Of a DNA stretch of 64,000 nt, positions 15,685 to 23,638 are shown one piece after another. The DNA lies in NCBI RefSeq assembly GCF_002102345.1, contig NZ_LQPP01000043.1, positions 124,001-188,000 on the forward strand, given 5' to 3'. Position numbers and translations under genes: made by a program. Below the pieces are notes generated by a model that made no database searches, was not told the origin of the DNA, and saw nothing but the letters and a program-made list of their open reading frames with translations. The first letter of the stretch is position 1, and the number at the start of each line of letters is the position of its first letter. This DNA comes from Mycolicibacterium peregrinum. Its GTDB lineage: Bacteria > Actinomycetota > Actinomycetes > Mycobacteriales > Mycobacteriaceae.

Positions 15685-16297
15685 CGCCGGTATCTCGCGC
15701 GAGCGGATGCAAGGGCAATCTGTGCCGGTCGGCGTCATGACCGGTATGCCACGACACGACAGCTGCGGCGACATCGCGGACATCGTCGTCGGTGTCGATC
15801 ACCACATAGCGGGCCGCGAGTTCGGGCAACCCGTTGACCAAGCACTCATAGGCGATTCGGTGCGTCAGGCCGCGGGTCCACCGCAGCGCGATTGCCCGGC
15901 GGCCAGGAGGTAGCCGCCGGGCGTCGCAGATCAACAGGACCCGACGCGCCCCCACCGTGAGGGCGGTCGCGGTCGCCGACTCGCACGCGTCGTTCTCACA
16001 GGCGCGTAATCGCCTGCGCCACGCGATGGTTCGGCGCCCGCCGAACCGGGATCGCACCGAACGCCCGTCGAAAATGGTGATCACCGACTCGATCGAGTCG
16101 ATCTCGGCTGCGCTCAGCGGCGGTGCGGGCGAACCGGTGGTGTGCCAACGTGTCCGGATCGGCACCCGGGCACACGGCGGATGTGCGTGTTTGACCGGGA
16201 TGCCGGCGCGCCTCAGCGAGGCGGTGACAGAGCCGGAGAGGTCGGTCAGCCAACCGAGCATCAGTACCTGCGGGCCGGCGGCCTCTCGATCCGCCAC
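15641..16297 (-). CDS. Hypothetical protein with Rossmann-like features (Rv0523c-like position)
   Basis: A 218-residue protein beginning with GTG 16297. The segment VLMLGWLTDLSGSVTASL resembles the first strand-loop-helix of an NAD-binding epimerase fold, though without a clear GxxGxxG. Later, VGARRVLLICDARRLPPGRR and ALRWTRGLTHRIAYECLVNG look like a core strand and helix, and two Cys in CENDACE are conspicuous. I cannot name a function. M. tuberculosis Rv0523c, just before hemL, may be the counterpart (recalled position only). The upstream region is unusually AT-rich and contains twin palindromes. Confidence 0.6.
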   Translation of the reverse strand: MADREAAGPQVLMLGWLTDLSGSVTASLRRAGIPVKHAHPPCARVPIRTRWHTTGSPAPPLSAAEIDSIESVITIFDGRSVRSRFGGRRTIAWRRRLRACENDACESATATALTVGARRVLLICDARRLPPGRRAIALRWTRGLTHRIAYECLVNGLPELAARYVVIDTDDDVRDVAAAVVSWHTGHDADRHRLPLHPLARDTGVTPASSVPDRHPQS

Positions 16298-16465
16298 TGC
16301 AATTCCACCCGCCGATCTCAGTCCCGTCGCAAATTTTCATGCTGCTGTCCGCCATTTTTTTGCACAAATGTTCCGCCCCGATGAATAAATTAAATATCCG
16401 AGTGGATCGGAGCATCGAACGCCATGATTCAATAGCGTCAATTCAACGTGAACCAATTTCCGTGC

Positions 16466-16494
16466 CACCCGGGTGGGAAGCGTTCACCCGGGTG
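16466..16494. promoter_or_regulatory. Twin palindromes CACCCGGGTG, possible operator
   Basis: Two identical self-complementary decamers, CACCCGGGTG, occupy 16466-16475 and 16485-16494, 19 bases apart start to start, close to two helical turns. The first extends to the 12-mer CCACCCGGGTGG. They follow an AT-rich stretch (about 16320-16440) upstream of the minus-strand gene starting at 16297. A dimeric repressor site is the simplest reading; a terminator function for the small gene ending at 16535 is the alternative. Confidence 0.4.
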
Positions 16495-16534
16495 CTCTGA
16501 CGGCATGTAACGGTGAAAACTGCACTACAGGCCG

Positions 16535-16669
16535 CTAGACGCGGTCGGGGCGCTTCCTTCTTGGAACGATCTCCCCGGACTCGGCGGCCTTGTCGCGTTT
16601 CGCTGCTCGCCGTTCCTTGATGGTCATCGCCGGTTTTTTGGGCGCGCGACCTTGGGATTTATCAGCCAT
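16535..16669 (-). CDS. Small basic conserved protein (44 aa)
   Basis: A 44-residue gene, easily missed. The protein begins MADKSQGRAPKKPAMTIKER and ends IVPRRKRPDRV; over a third of residues are Lys or Arg. GGAGCA lies six bases before the ATG. Similar short basic proteins are widespread in mycobacteria and related actinobacteria, but I know of no assigned function; RNA or DNA binding is plausible from charge alone. It lies downstream of the MddA-like gene on the same strand with a 105-bp gap. Confidence 0.7.
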   Translation of the reverse strand: MADKSQGRAPKKPAMTIKERRAAKRDKAAESGEIVPRRKRPDRV

Positions 16670-16774
16670 CGTTGCTCCTTTTACTCGCAAACAATCACTG
16701 AGCCCGACCATACATCAGAAAAAATTAAAAGCCAGTCGGCGGTTATTCGACCGTCGTACACCGTTCCGCCACCG

Positions 16775-17545
16775 CTAAGCGGGCCGGTGCCTGACCTTCG
16801 GTGTGGGGTCTTCGTGGCCGAGGTGCAGGCCGGGGGCCAGCATCGCCACCCGGTGCCGGTAGTCGCGGTACTGATCGCCCAGGTTGTCCACCAGGTCGCG
16901 TTCTTCGAGCTGGATCGCCACCAGGATGTAGGCGGTGCTGACGGCCGCGAACAACAGATGGCCCGCGGTCATCGTCGGGATGGCCCAGAACGCGATGATG
17001 AACCCGGCCATGATCGGGTGCCGGATCACCCGGTAGAACATCACCGTCTGGAACCCCAGTTCGCTGTACGGCCGGCCGCGCCAGTTCAGCCACACCTGCC
17101 GTAACCCGAACAGGTCGAAGTGGTTGATCATGAACGTCGAGGCGAACACCGTCGCCCAGCCCAGCCAGAACAGCGCCCACAGAATCACCCGGCCCGCAGT
17201 GGATTCCACGTCCCACACGATCGCGGGCATGGTGCGCCACTGCCAGTACAAGAGGAGCAGTGCCAGGCTTGCGAGCAACACGTACGTGCTGCGTTCGATG
17301 ACTTGCGGGACGATCCGCGTCCATCGGTCCTTGAACCACGGACGGGCCATCACGCTGTGCTGGATGGCGAACACCGACAGCAGCAACAGGTTGACGAGTA
17401 CGGCCTCGGCGGTGGGGGCGGCGATGCCGGAATCGACCGTGCGCGGCACCACGAAGTTGCCGACGAACCCGATCGCGTAGAGGAACGACACCACGAACAG
17501 GAGATAGCTCGCGATGCCGTAGCCGATGGTGAGTAGGCGCTTCAT
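16775..17545 (-). CDS. Methanethiol S-methyltransferase-like membrane protein (MddA/NnrU family)
   Basis: A 256-residue protein with about six transmembrane helices. The family hallmarks of isoprenylcysteine methyltransferase-like MddA/NnrU proteins are present: FAIQHSVMARPWFK, WLNWRGRPYSELGF, and the SAM-site block FYRVIRHPIMAGFIIAFW with RHP and EERDLVDNLGDQYRDYRHRV. MddA makes dimethyl sulfide from methanethiol with SAM; assignment to that reaction is by family. The AGGAGGT ribosome-binding site lies in the loop of a 6-bp hairpin (17546-17562) just before the ATG. Confidence 0.8.
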   Translation of the reverse strand: MKRLLTIGYGIASYLLFVVSFLYAIGFVGNFVVPRTVDSGIAAPTAEAVLVNLLLLSVFAIQHSVMARPWFKDRWTRIVPQVIERSTYVLLASLALLLLYWQWRTMPAIVWDVESTAGRVILWALFWLGWATVFASTFMINHFDLFGLRQVWLNWRGRPYSELGFQTVMFYRVIRHPIMAGFIIAFWAIPTMTAGHLLFAAVSTAYILVAIQLEERDLVDNLGDQYRDYRHRVAMLAPGLHLGHEDPTPKVRHRPA

Positions 17546-17681
17546 GGTGACCTCCTGTCACCGATGGGACAGATGCCGCGCCCTGCTGCCTACCGCAGTA
17601 GTGGCTTATTCACGGTAGACCTTGTATCCCCAGGTGAACAGGGGTTTACGGCAGCGTCCGCGCCTACTCTCGCGGGTCTGT

Positions 17682-18647
17682 CTAGGCGGAGCGCTCCGCT
17701 TTGGCGGCCTCGCGCGCCAGCATGCGGTCGCGCTGCTCCTCGAACCTGAGGACCTGCTTCTGCAGGTCTTCCAGGTAGGTGGCCAGTTGCTCGCGGCGCT
17801 TCTCGCCGACCGCGCTCACGTCGTTGCGCTCGAAGATCCGCCATTTCTTGACGTTGGGCATCACTACCTCTTCGAGGTGCTGACGCAGGTCATAGATGCC
17901 GTGCTTGGCCATGATCACGCTGTTGCGGCGCCAGTTGGGCATTCCCCGCCCTGGCATCCGGAACCCTTCGATGATCGCGCACACCGCCTCCATCGCCTGG
18001 TCGGGTGCGAGGTCGAAACCGGCGGAGAACACGTTGCGGTAGAACACCATGTGCAGGTTCTCGTCGGTCGCGACGCGCTGCAGCATCGACTCGGCCAGTG
18101 GGTCGTCACAGATCTTGCCGGTGTTGCGGTGGCTGACGCGGGTCGCGAGTTCCTGCAGGGTGGCGTAAGCCGCGATCATCAGCGGACCGGGCTCGTGAAT
18201 CTCGCGTTCTTCTTCGTCGGGGTCGTAGCCGTTGCGCATGTGCTCCATGCGCATGCGCTCCAGGGCGACGGGGTCCACTCCGCGGGTGACGACGAGGTAG
18301 TCGCGGATGACGATCCCGTGGCGGTTCTCTTCGGCGGTCCACTGGTTGACCCAATGACCCCAGGCTCGGTCGAGTGAAAAGTGATTCGCCGCGCCGCGGT
18401 GGTAGGACGGCAGGTTGTCCTCGGTGAGCAGATTGGTGATCATCGCGACCTTGGCGACTTCGGACAGGCCCGACTGTTCCGGTGCCCAGTCTTCGCCGCC
18501 CAGTGCCGCGAAGTTGCGGCCGAGGTCCCACGGAACGTAGTCGTGCGGATGCCATTCCTTGGCGACCTTCAGATGGTGATTGAGGCCTTCTTCGGCAACC
18601 GGCTCAAGTTCCTTGAGGATCTCGTCGTCGGTCAAATGTCTCTGCAC
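17682..18647 (-). CDS. Acyl-[acyl-carrier-protein] desaturase, DesA type
   Basis: A 321-residue soluble di-iron stearoyl-ACP desaturase relative, similar to mycobacterial DesA1/DesA2. Di-iron ligand motifs are visible: TAEENRHGIVIRDYL (EENRHG) and ATDENLHMVFYRNV (DENLH); the first-helix Glu is in LLTEDNLPSYH. Members introduce double bases-distant unsaturation into acyl-ACPs feeding FAS-II mycolate precursors. GTG 18647 was chosen because GGAGGGG sits five bases upstream; the open frame extends further but lacks such a site. The C-terminal helix (RREQLATYLEDLQKQV) is family-typical. A 290-bp leader region contains a candidate promoter with an overlapping palindrome. Confidence 0.9.
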   Translation of the reverse strand: MQRHLTDDEILKELEPVAEEGLNHHLKVAKEWHPHDYVPWDLGRNFAALGGEDWAPEQSGLSEVAKVAMITNLLTEDNLPSYHRGAANHFSLDRAWGHWVNQWTAEENRHGIVIRDYLVVTRGVDPVALERMRMEHMRNGYDPDEEEREIHEPGPLMIAAYATLQELATRVSHRNTGKICDDPLAESMLQRVATDENLHMVFYRNVFSAGFDLAPDQAMEAVCAIIEGFRMPGRGMPNWRRNSVIMAKHGIYDLRQHLEEVVMPNVKKWRIFERNDVSAVGEKRREQLATYLEDLQKQVLRFEEQRDRMLAREAAKAERSA

Positions 18648-18837
18648 AGAGTCCCCTCCAGTTTTGGCCCCGCCGTCGCGCAGGTACGAATGTCGCTCGC
18701 GCAATCGGGACGGCAGTGTTGCCGAGCTTCGATCTCGGTCGATCCCGGCGACGCGTGAATGCACCCGTGTCGGGCACGGGGCTCGACATCGACAGGCTGT
18801 CCCGCCGGTTGCACCGGCTCCCCCATTTCGGTGGCGG

Positions 18838-18874
18838 GACTCCGATACCTTAGCTGGCGGAGTCGATGTCACAA
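18838..18874 (-). promoter_or_regulatory. Candidate promoter and palindromic operator for the desaturase gene
   Basis: On the minus strand, TTGTGA (18874-18869) and TAAGGT (18852-18847) are spaced 16 bases apart as -35 and -10 elements. The inverted repeat GACTCCG (18838-18844) and CGGAGTC (18858-18864), spacer 13, brackets the -10. This predicts a repressor-controlled promoter with a 5' leader of roughly 190 bases before GTG 18647. It is prediction only; the remainder of 18648-18939 shows nothing else. Confidence 0.4.
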
Positions 18875-18939
18875 CTTGTAGCTCGCCGACGACAGTCAGT
18901 TCTCCCACTGTCTGCTTTTGCCGACCGCGGCGAGCCGCA

Positions 18940-19320
18940 TCAGATCCGGCGCAGCAGCACGGCCTGTTCGACCGGCACGCGTTCGAAGACCCGCCGCACC
19001 CGGCCCTTCACATGCTCGGCGGCCTCGGCTTTTGTCACCACCCGCGGATCGGTGAGTTGGATGGTCCTGCCGTGCCGGCGCATCCGCGCGCCGCCGGCGG
19101 CGGTGATGTTCTTGAGCCAGTCGCGGTTGGGTCCGTAGGTGAGCAGGATCGCGACGCCCTCGTCGGCGGGGAACACCGACAGCGGGGTGCGGTAGCGGGT
19201 GCCGGACTTGCGGCCGACGTGTTCGAGGATGCCGTAGAGGGGTGCCCATCCGGCCCAGAGCTTCTGGATGGGGTTGGTGACGTACCGGTTGAGCCGCGCC
19301 AGCCATTGCGGGAGTTGCAT
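18940..19320 (-). CDS. DDN-family deazaflavin (F420)-dependent nitroreductase-like protein
   Basis: A 126-residue split-barrel protein of the mycobacterial DDN/DUF385 family. Family blocks are HVGRKSGTRYRTPLSVF, ILLTYGPNRDWLKNITAAGG and RRHGRTIQLTDP. The WLKN motif is diagnostic of DDN-like quinone reductases that use F420H2. The physiological substrate (menaquinone, lipid or other) cannot be inferred. It is the first of three clustered paralogues and shares orientation with the next; 89 bp separate them. Confidence 0.85.
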   Translation of the reverse strand: MQLPQWLARLNRYVTNPIQKLWAGWAPLYGILEHVGRKSGTRYRTPLSVFPADEGVAILLTYGPNRDWLKNITAAGGARMRRHGRTIQLTDPRVVTKAEAAEHVKGRVRRVFERVPVEQAVLLRRI

Positions 19321-19409
19321 GGCCCCATTGAATCTTGGCCGTGACGGCGGTCACAACCTACTGTGGTCGGATTTCGGTCGGGCCGTGTTGTCCAGTTTCG
19401 CCTCGGCTC

Positions 19410-19796
19410 TCAGCCGGCGCGTCTGAGCAGCAGGGTGTGCTCGACACCCGCGCGCGCCATCAGTTGGCGCCACGGCGCCCGCAGATGTGGCAGCGCCTCG
19501 GTGGTCGGCACGATTCGGGGCTGATCGACGGCGAAGGTGCGTCCTTGGAATTTCACTCGGCCGCCGCCCGCGCGTTGCAGGTTTTTCACCCAATCCCGTT
19601 GTCGCCCATAGGGCAGGAGCACCGCCACCCCGTCGTCGGTGCTGAATACCGTCACCGGCGTTCGGTAGGTGGTGCCACTGCGTCGCCCGGTGTGCTCGAT
19701 GATCGACCAGATCGGCAGGTAGCCCGACACGGGCCGAAAGATCCGGTTGGTGACGCGTCGATTGAACCGAGCGCGGCGGTCTGAGAATCGCACCAT
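19410..19796 (-). CDS. DDN-family deazaflavin-dependent nitroreductase-like protein
   Basis: A 128-residue paralogue of the preceding gene. Matching blocks are HTGRRSGTTYRTPVTVF, LLPYGRQRDWVKNLQRAGG and KFQGRTFAVDQP. It keeps the W-x-K-N cofactor-region motif. Spacing and strand suggest it is transcribed first, followed by the 18940 gene. Divergence between the two copies indicates an old duplication. It is divergent from the third DDN gene with 68 bp between. Confidence 0.85.
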   Translation of the reverse strand: MVRFSDRRARFNRRVTNRIFRPVSGYLPIWSIIEHTGRRSGTTYRTPVTVFSTDDGVAVLLPYGRQRDWVKNLQRAGGGRVKFQGRTFAVDQPRIVPTTEALPHLRAPWRQLMARAGVEHTLLLRRAG

Positions 19797-19864
19797 CGCT
19801 TCATCTTGCCGCGATGTTGCCCGCGATCTTGCCGCGTCGGGCCGAATGAGCCGAGACTGAACCC

Positions 19865-20251
19865 ATGGCCTATCTCAAACCGCCGCGGTTCGTCCGGAAG
19901 GTGTTCAACCGGGTCGCGATGGCGACCGGCGTGGGGCACAGCGAGACGCTCACCGTGACCCGGCGCACCAACAAGCAGCCGCAGCAGATTCCGGTGGTCG
20001 TCCCTGTTGTCGACGGGGTCAGGTACCTGGTGTCGACCCGCGGGGAGTCGGACTGGGTGCGCAACGTGCGGGCCGATCCCAAGGTCCGGCTCGGATCCGC
20101 GGAGTACCTCGCGGCCGAGGTTCCGGTGGCGCAGCGGGCGCCGGTGATCGCCGCTTACCGCCCGCTGGCGGGCAAGGTGGTGGAGGGTTACTTCCGCGAT
20201 CTGCCCGACGACGCCGATCACCCGGTTTTCGCGCTGACGCCTGCGGGGTGA
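19865..20251 (+). CDS. DDN-related split-barrel protein (nitroreductase/deazaflavin family)
   Basis: A 128-residue more distant member of the same family: TVTRRTNKQPQQIPVVV replaces the RKSGTRYRTPL block, followed by YLVSTRGESDWVRNVRADP (WVRN) and a longer C-terminal half without the usual RTI strand. It may bind F420 or be a divergent homologue of other specificity. ATG 19865 has no obvious ribosome-binding site. It runs toward hemL, 83 bp downstream. Confidence 0.8.
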   Translation: MAYLKPPRFVRKVFNRVAMATGVGHSETLTVTRRTNKQPQQIPVVVPVVDGVRYLVSTRGESDWVRNVRADPKVRLGSAEYLAAEVPVAQRAPVIAAYRPLAGKVVEGYFRDLPDDADHPVFALTPAG

Positions 20252-20299
20252 CCCGGCGAGTGGACCCTGTCGGGTGACACCGACCACTACACCCTGTAG

Positions 20300-20327
20300 T
20301 TGACGCATTTGCACCGGCTGGGACACT
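20300..20327 (+). promoter_or_regulatory. Candidate sigma-A-like promoter giving a leaderless hemL transcript
   Basis: TTGACG (20300-20305) and GACACT (20322-20327) are separated by 16 bases. Initiation about seven bases after the -10 would fall on the ATG at 20335, and no Shine-Dalgarno sequence is visible. This supports ATG 20335 as the hemL start over GTG 20329. Confidence 0.45.
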
Positions 20328-20334
20328 GGTGGCC

Positions 20335-21642
20335 ATGCCTGTGGAAAAGCGGACTGAGCGGTCGGCTCAGTTGTTCGCCGACGCCTGCGCAGTGATCCCC
20401 GGCGGAGTCAACTCCCCGGTCCGTGCCTTCAACTCGGTCGGCGGCACCCCGCGGTTCATCACCTCGGCCAAGGGCTACTGGCTGACCGATGCCGATGACA
20501 ATCGGTATGTCGATCTGGTCTGTTCGTGGGGCCCGGCATTGCTCGGCCACGCCCACCCGGCGGTTGTCGAGGCCGTTCAGAAGGTGGCGGCCGACGGGCT
20601 GAGTTTCGGCGCCCCGACCCCGTCGGAGACCGAACTGGCCGCTGAGATCATCGACCGGGTCGCCCCGGTCGAGCGGCTGCGCCTGGTCAACTCGGGTACC
20701 GAGGCCACCATGAGCGCGATCCGGCTGGCCCGCGGTTACACCGGCCGCGCCAAGATCATCAAGTTCTCCGGCTGCTATCACGGGCACAGCGACGCGCTGC
20801 TGGCCGACGCCGGTTCCGGTGTCGCCACGCTAGGCCTGCCGTCCTCGCCCGGTGTCACCGGCGCCGCCGCTGCCGACACCATCGTGCTGCCGTACAACAA
20901 CGTTGCCGCGGTGGAAGAGATCTTCGCCCGGTTCGGCGACGAGATCGCCTGTGTGATCACCGAAGCCAGCCCAGGCAACATGGGCACGGTGCCGCCGCTG
21001 CCCGGGTTCAACGCGGAGCTGCGCCGGATCACCGCGGCCCACGGTGCGCTGCTGATCCTCGACGAGGTGATGACGGGCTTCCGGGTGAGCCGGGCCGGTT
21101 GGTACGGGCTCGATCCCGTCGACGCCGACCTGTTCACCTTCGGGAAGGTGATGAGCGGCGGCCTGCCCGCCGCGGCGTTCGGCGGCAGCGCCGAGGTGAT
21201 GGGCCGGCTGGCCCCGCTGGGGCCCGTCTACCAGGCCGGAACCCTGTCCGGTAACCCGGTGGCGATGGCCGCGGGCCTGGCCACGTTGCGCCACGCCGAC
21301 GACGCCGCTTACGCCCGGGTTGACGCCAATGCCGACCGGTTGGCCGGCCTGCTCACCGGGGCCCTCACCGATGCCGGTGTGGTGCATCGCGTGCAGCGCG
21401 CGGGCAACATGCTCAGTGTGTTCTTCACCGAGGAGCCGGTCAACGACTTCACCGCGGCCAAGGCGACCGAAACCTGGCGTTTCCCACCGTTTTTCCACGC
21501 ACTGTTGGAGGCCGGGGTGTACCCGCCCTGTAGCGCGTTCGAAACTTGGTTCGTGTCAAGCATTTTGGATGACGAGGCGTTCGAGCGCATCGCCGATGCG
21601 CTGCCCGGCGCGGCCCGCGCCGCCGCGGAGGCCCGCCCGTGA
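20335..21642 (+). CDS. hemL: HemL, glutamate-1-semialdehyde 2,1-aminomutase
   Basis: A 435-residue PLP enzyme converting glutamate-1-semialdehyde to 5-aminolevulinate, the step between HemA and HemB. Diagnostic segments are IPGGVNSPVRAFNSVGG, VNSGTEATMSAIRLARG, CYHGHSDALLADAGSG, LILDEVMTGFR and the PLP-lysine block FTFGKVMSGGLPAAAFGG. Length is normal. It is separated from the main hem operon by about 10 kb of accessory genes. It heads the unit hemL-phosphatase-tlpA-ccdA-resB-ccsB, with successive 4-base or zero-base junctions, so haem synthesis and cytochrome c maturation are co-transcribed. Confidence 0.96.
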   Translation: MPVEKRTERSAQLFADACAVIPGGVNSPVRAFNSVGGTPRFITSAKGYWLTDADDNRYVDLVCSWGPALLGHAHPAVVEAVQKVAADGLSFGAPTPSETELAAEIIDRVAPVERLRLVNSGTEATMSAIRLARGYTGRAKIIKFSGCYHGHSDALLADAGSGVATLGLPSSPGVTGAAAADTIVLPYNNVAAVEEIFARFGDEIACVITEASPGNMGTVPPLPGFNAELRRITAAHGALLILDEVMTGFRVSRAGWYGLDPVDADLFTFGKVMSGGLPAAAFGGSAEVMGRLAPLGPVYQAGTLSGNPVAMAAGLATLRHADDAAYARVDANADRLAGLLTGALTDAGVVHRVQRAGNMLSVFFTEEPVNDFTAAKATETWRFPPFFHALLEAGVYPPCSAFETWFVSSILDDEAFERIADALPGAARAAAEARP

Positions 21643-22253
21643 CGACCAGAACGACCGTCCACGTGATGCGTCACGGCGAGGTGTTCAACCCGGAGAAGGT
21701 GCTCTACGGCCGGCTGCCCGGCTATCACCTGTCCGAGCGTGGGCAGGCCCAGGCCCGGGCTGCCGCGGACTGGCTGGCCGGCAAGGACATCGTCTACGTC
21801 GTGGCCTCCCCGCTGGAGCGGGCTCAGGAGACGGCCGCGCCGATCGCCGAGAGTCACGGTCTGGCGATCGACACCGACGACGAGCTCATCGAGTCGTGGA
21901 ACATGTTCGAGGGGGAGCGGGTGGCCCCGGGCGACGGCGCGCTGCGCGACCCGAGGAACTGGCCGAAGTTGCGCAACCCGGCCAAACCCTCCTGGGGCGA
22001 GCCTTACGCCGAGATCGCGCCGCGGATGATGGCGGCCATGCACCGGGCCCGCGAGAAGGCGGCCGGCCACGAGGCGGTCTGCGTCAGCCATCAGCTTCCG
22101 GTCGAGACGCTGCGCCGGGCGATGACCGGGCGCAAGCTGGCGCATCTGCCGTTGCCGCACAGCCGGCTGTGTGATCTGTCCTCGATCACGTCGTTCACCT
22201 TCGATGACGACAAGCTGATCCGATGGGGCTACACGGAGCCCTGGGGAATCTGA
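21639..22253 (+). CDS. Histidine phosphatase superfamily protein (Rv0525 type)
   Basis: A 204-residue phosphoglycerate-mutase-like protein. The phosphohistidine motif is VMRHGEVFN, the conserved block SPLERAQETAAPIA follows, and the second catalytic His is in CVSHQLPVETLR. The substrate is unknown; its conserved place between hemL and cytochrome c maturation genes in mycobacteria (Rv0524-Rv0525-Rv0526) is notable. It overlaps hemL by four bases and abuts the TlpA-like gene. Confidence 0.9.
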   Translation: MTTRTTVHVMRHGEVFNPEKVLYGRLPGYHLSERGQAQARAAADWLAGKDIVYVVASPLERAQETAAPIAESHGLAIDTDDELIESWNMFEGERVAPGDGALRDPRNWPKLRNPAKPSWGEPYAEIAPRMMAAMHRAREKAAGHEAVCVSHQLPVETLRRAMTGRKLAHLPLPHSRLCDLSSITSFTFDDDKLIRWGYTEPWGI

Positions 22254-22862
22254 ATGAGGTCGTTGGTCGCCCGGGTGAGTGCGGCGGTGCTGGCGGGGCT
22301 GGTGCTGCTCACCGGTTGCTCGACGGGTGACGACGCGGTGGCCCAGGGCGGCACGTTCGAGTTCGTCGCGCCGGGTGGCAAGACCGACATCTACTACGAC
22401 CCGCCCGAAAAGCGGGGCACCCCAGGAAAATTGAGCGGGCCGGAACTCACCGACCCGAGCAAGACCCTCTCGCTGGAAGATTTCGCCGGCAAGGTCGTGG
22501 TGATCAACGTGTGGGGCCAGTGGTGTGGGCCGTGCCGGGCCGAGATCGGCCAGTTGCAGCAGGTGTACGACAAGACGCGTGGCATCGGTGTTGAATTTTT
22601 AGGCATCGACGTGCGGGACAACAACCGTGATGCCGCAGTCGATTTCGTCACCGACCGCAAGGTCACCTTCCCGTCCATCTACGACCCGGCGATGCGCACC
22701 ATGCTCGCGTTCGGCGGCAAGTACCCGACCACGGTGATCCCGTCGACGGTGGTGCTGGACCGTCAGCACCGGGTGGCGGCGGTGTTCCTGCGTGAACTGC
22801 TGGCCGACGATCTGCAACCGGTCGTCGAGCGGTTGGCCGCCGAGCCGGGGCAGCAGCCGTGA
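22254..22862 (+). CDS. TlpA/ResA-like thioredoxin lipoprotein (Rv0526 type)
   Basis: A 202-residue exported thioredoxin-fold protein. The N-terminus has an n-region, a hydrophobic stretch and the lipobox LLTGC (Cys about residue 23). The redox site is WGQWCGPCRAEIG, and the cis-Pro lies in YPTTVIPSTVVLD. It probably keeps apocytochrome c haem-binding cysteines reduced on the outer face of the membrane, receiving electrons from CcdA encoded next. The last four bases overlap ccdA. Confidence 0.92.
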   Translation: MRSLVARVSAAVLAGLVLLTGCSTGDDAVAQGGTFEFVAPGGKTDIYYDPPEKRGTPGKLSGPELTDPSKTLSLEDFAGKVVVINVWGQWCGPCRAEIGQLQQVYDKTRGIGVEFLGIDVRDNNRDAAVDFVTDRKVTFPSIYDPAMRTMLAFGGKYPTTVIPSTVVLDRQHRVAAVFLRELLADDLQPVVERLAAEPGQQP

Positions 22863-23638
22863 CCGGATTCGCCGAGATCGCCGCGGCCGGGCCCGTGCTG
22901 CTGGCGCTGGGGATCAGCGTGCTGGCCGGGTTGGTGTCGTTCGCCTCGCCGTGCGTGGTGCCGCTGGTGCCCGGTTATCTGTCGTATCTGGCCGCGGTGG
23001 TGGGCGTCGACGAGTCCGACGCGGTGTCGGGTGCGATCGGCGTCAAGACCGCGCGGCTGCGGGTGGCCGGCGCGGCCGCGTTGTTCGTCGCGGGCTTCAC
23101 CGTGGTGTTTCTGCTCGGCGCGGTCGCTGTTCTCGGTATGACCACCACGCTGATCGCCAATCAGGTTCTGCTGCAACGCATCGGCGGCGTCGTCACGATC
23201 CTGATGGGCCTGGTGTTCGTCGGCTTCGTCCCGGCGCTGCAACGTCAGGCCCGGTTCGCGCCGCGGCAGTGGTCCACGATGGCGGGGGCGCCGCTGCTGG
23301 GCGGGGTGTTCGCGCTGGGCTGGACCCCGTGCCTTGGACCGACGCTGACCGGTGTGATCGCGGTGGCCTCGGCCACCGACGGCGCCACCGTGGCGCGCGG
23401 GGTGGTGCTGGTGCTGGCGTACTGCCTGGGGCTGGGCATCCCGTTCGTGTTGTTGGCCCTGGGTTCGGCGCGGGCGGTGACGGGTCTGGGCTGGCTGCGC
23501 CGGCACACCCGGACCATTCAGATCTTCGGTGGTGTCCTGCTGATCCTGGTGGGCACGGCGCTGGTGACCGGCTTGTGGAACGAGTTCGTGTCGTGGGTGC
23601 GCGACGCCTTCGTCAGTGATGTGAGGCTGCCGATATGA
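22859..23638 (+). CDS. ccdA: CcdA, thiol-disulfide interchange membrane protein
   Basis: A 259-residue protein with six transmembrane helices, homologous to Rv0527 (called ccsA in some lists). It carries the two conserved Pro-Cys sites in FASPCVVPLVPGYLSYL and LGWTPCLGPTLTGV, which relay reducing equivalents from cytosolic thioredoxin to the extracytoplasmic TlpA-like protein. GTG 22859 overlaps the upstream gene, and its stop overlaps resB. Part of System II cytochrome c maturation. Confidence 0.93.
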   Translation: MTGFAEIAAAGPVLLALGISVLAGLVSFASPCVVPLVPGYLSYLAAVVGVDESDAVSGAIGVKTARLRVAGAAALFVAGFTVVFLLGAVAVLGMTTTLIANQVLLQRIGGVVTILMGLVFVGFVPALQRQARFAPRQWSTMAGAPLLGGVFALGWTPCLGPTLTGVIAVASATDGATVARGVVLVLAYCLGLGIPFVLLALGSARAVTGLGWLRRHTRTIQIFGGVLLILVGTALVTGLWNEFVSWVRDAFVSDVRLPI

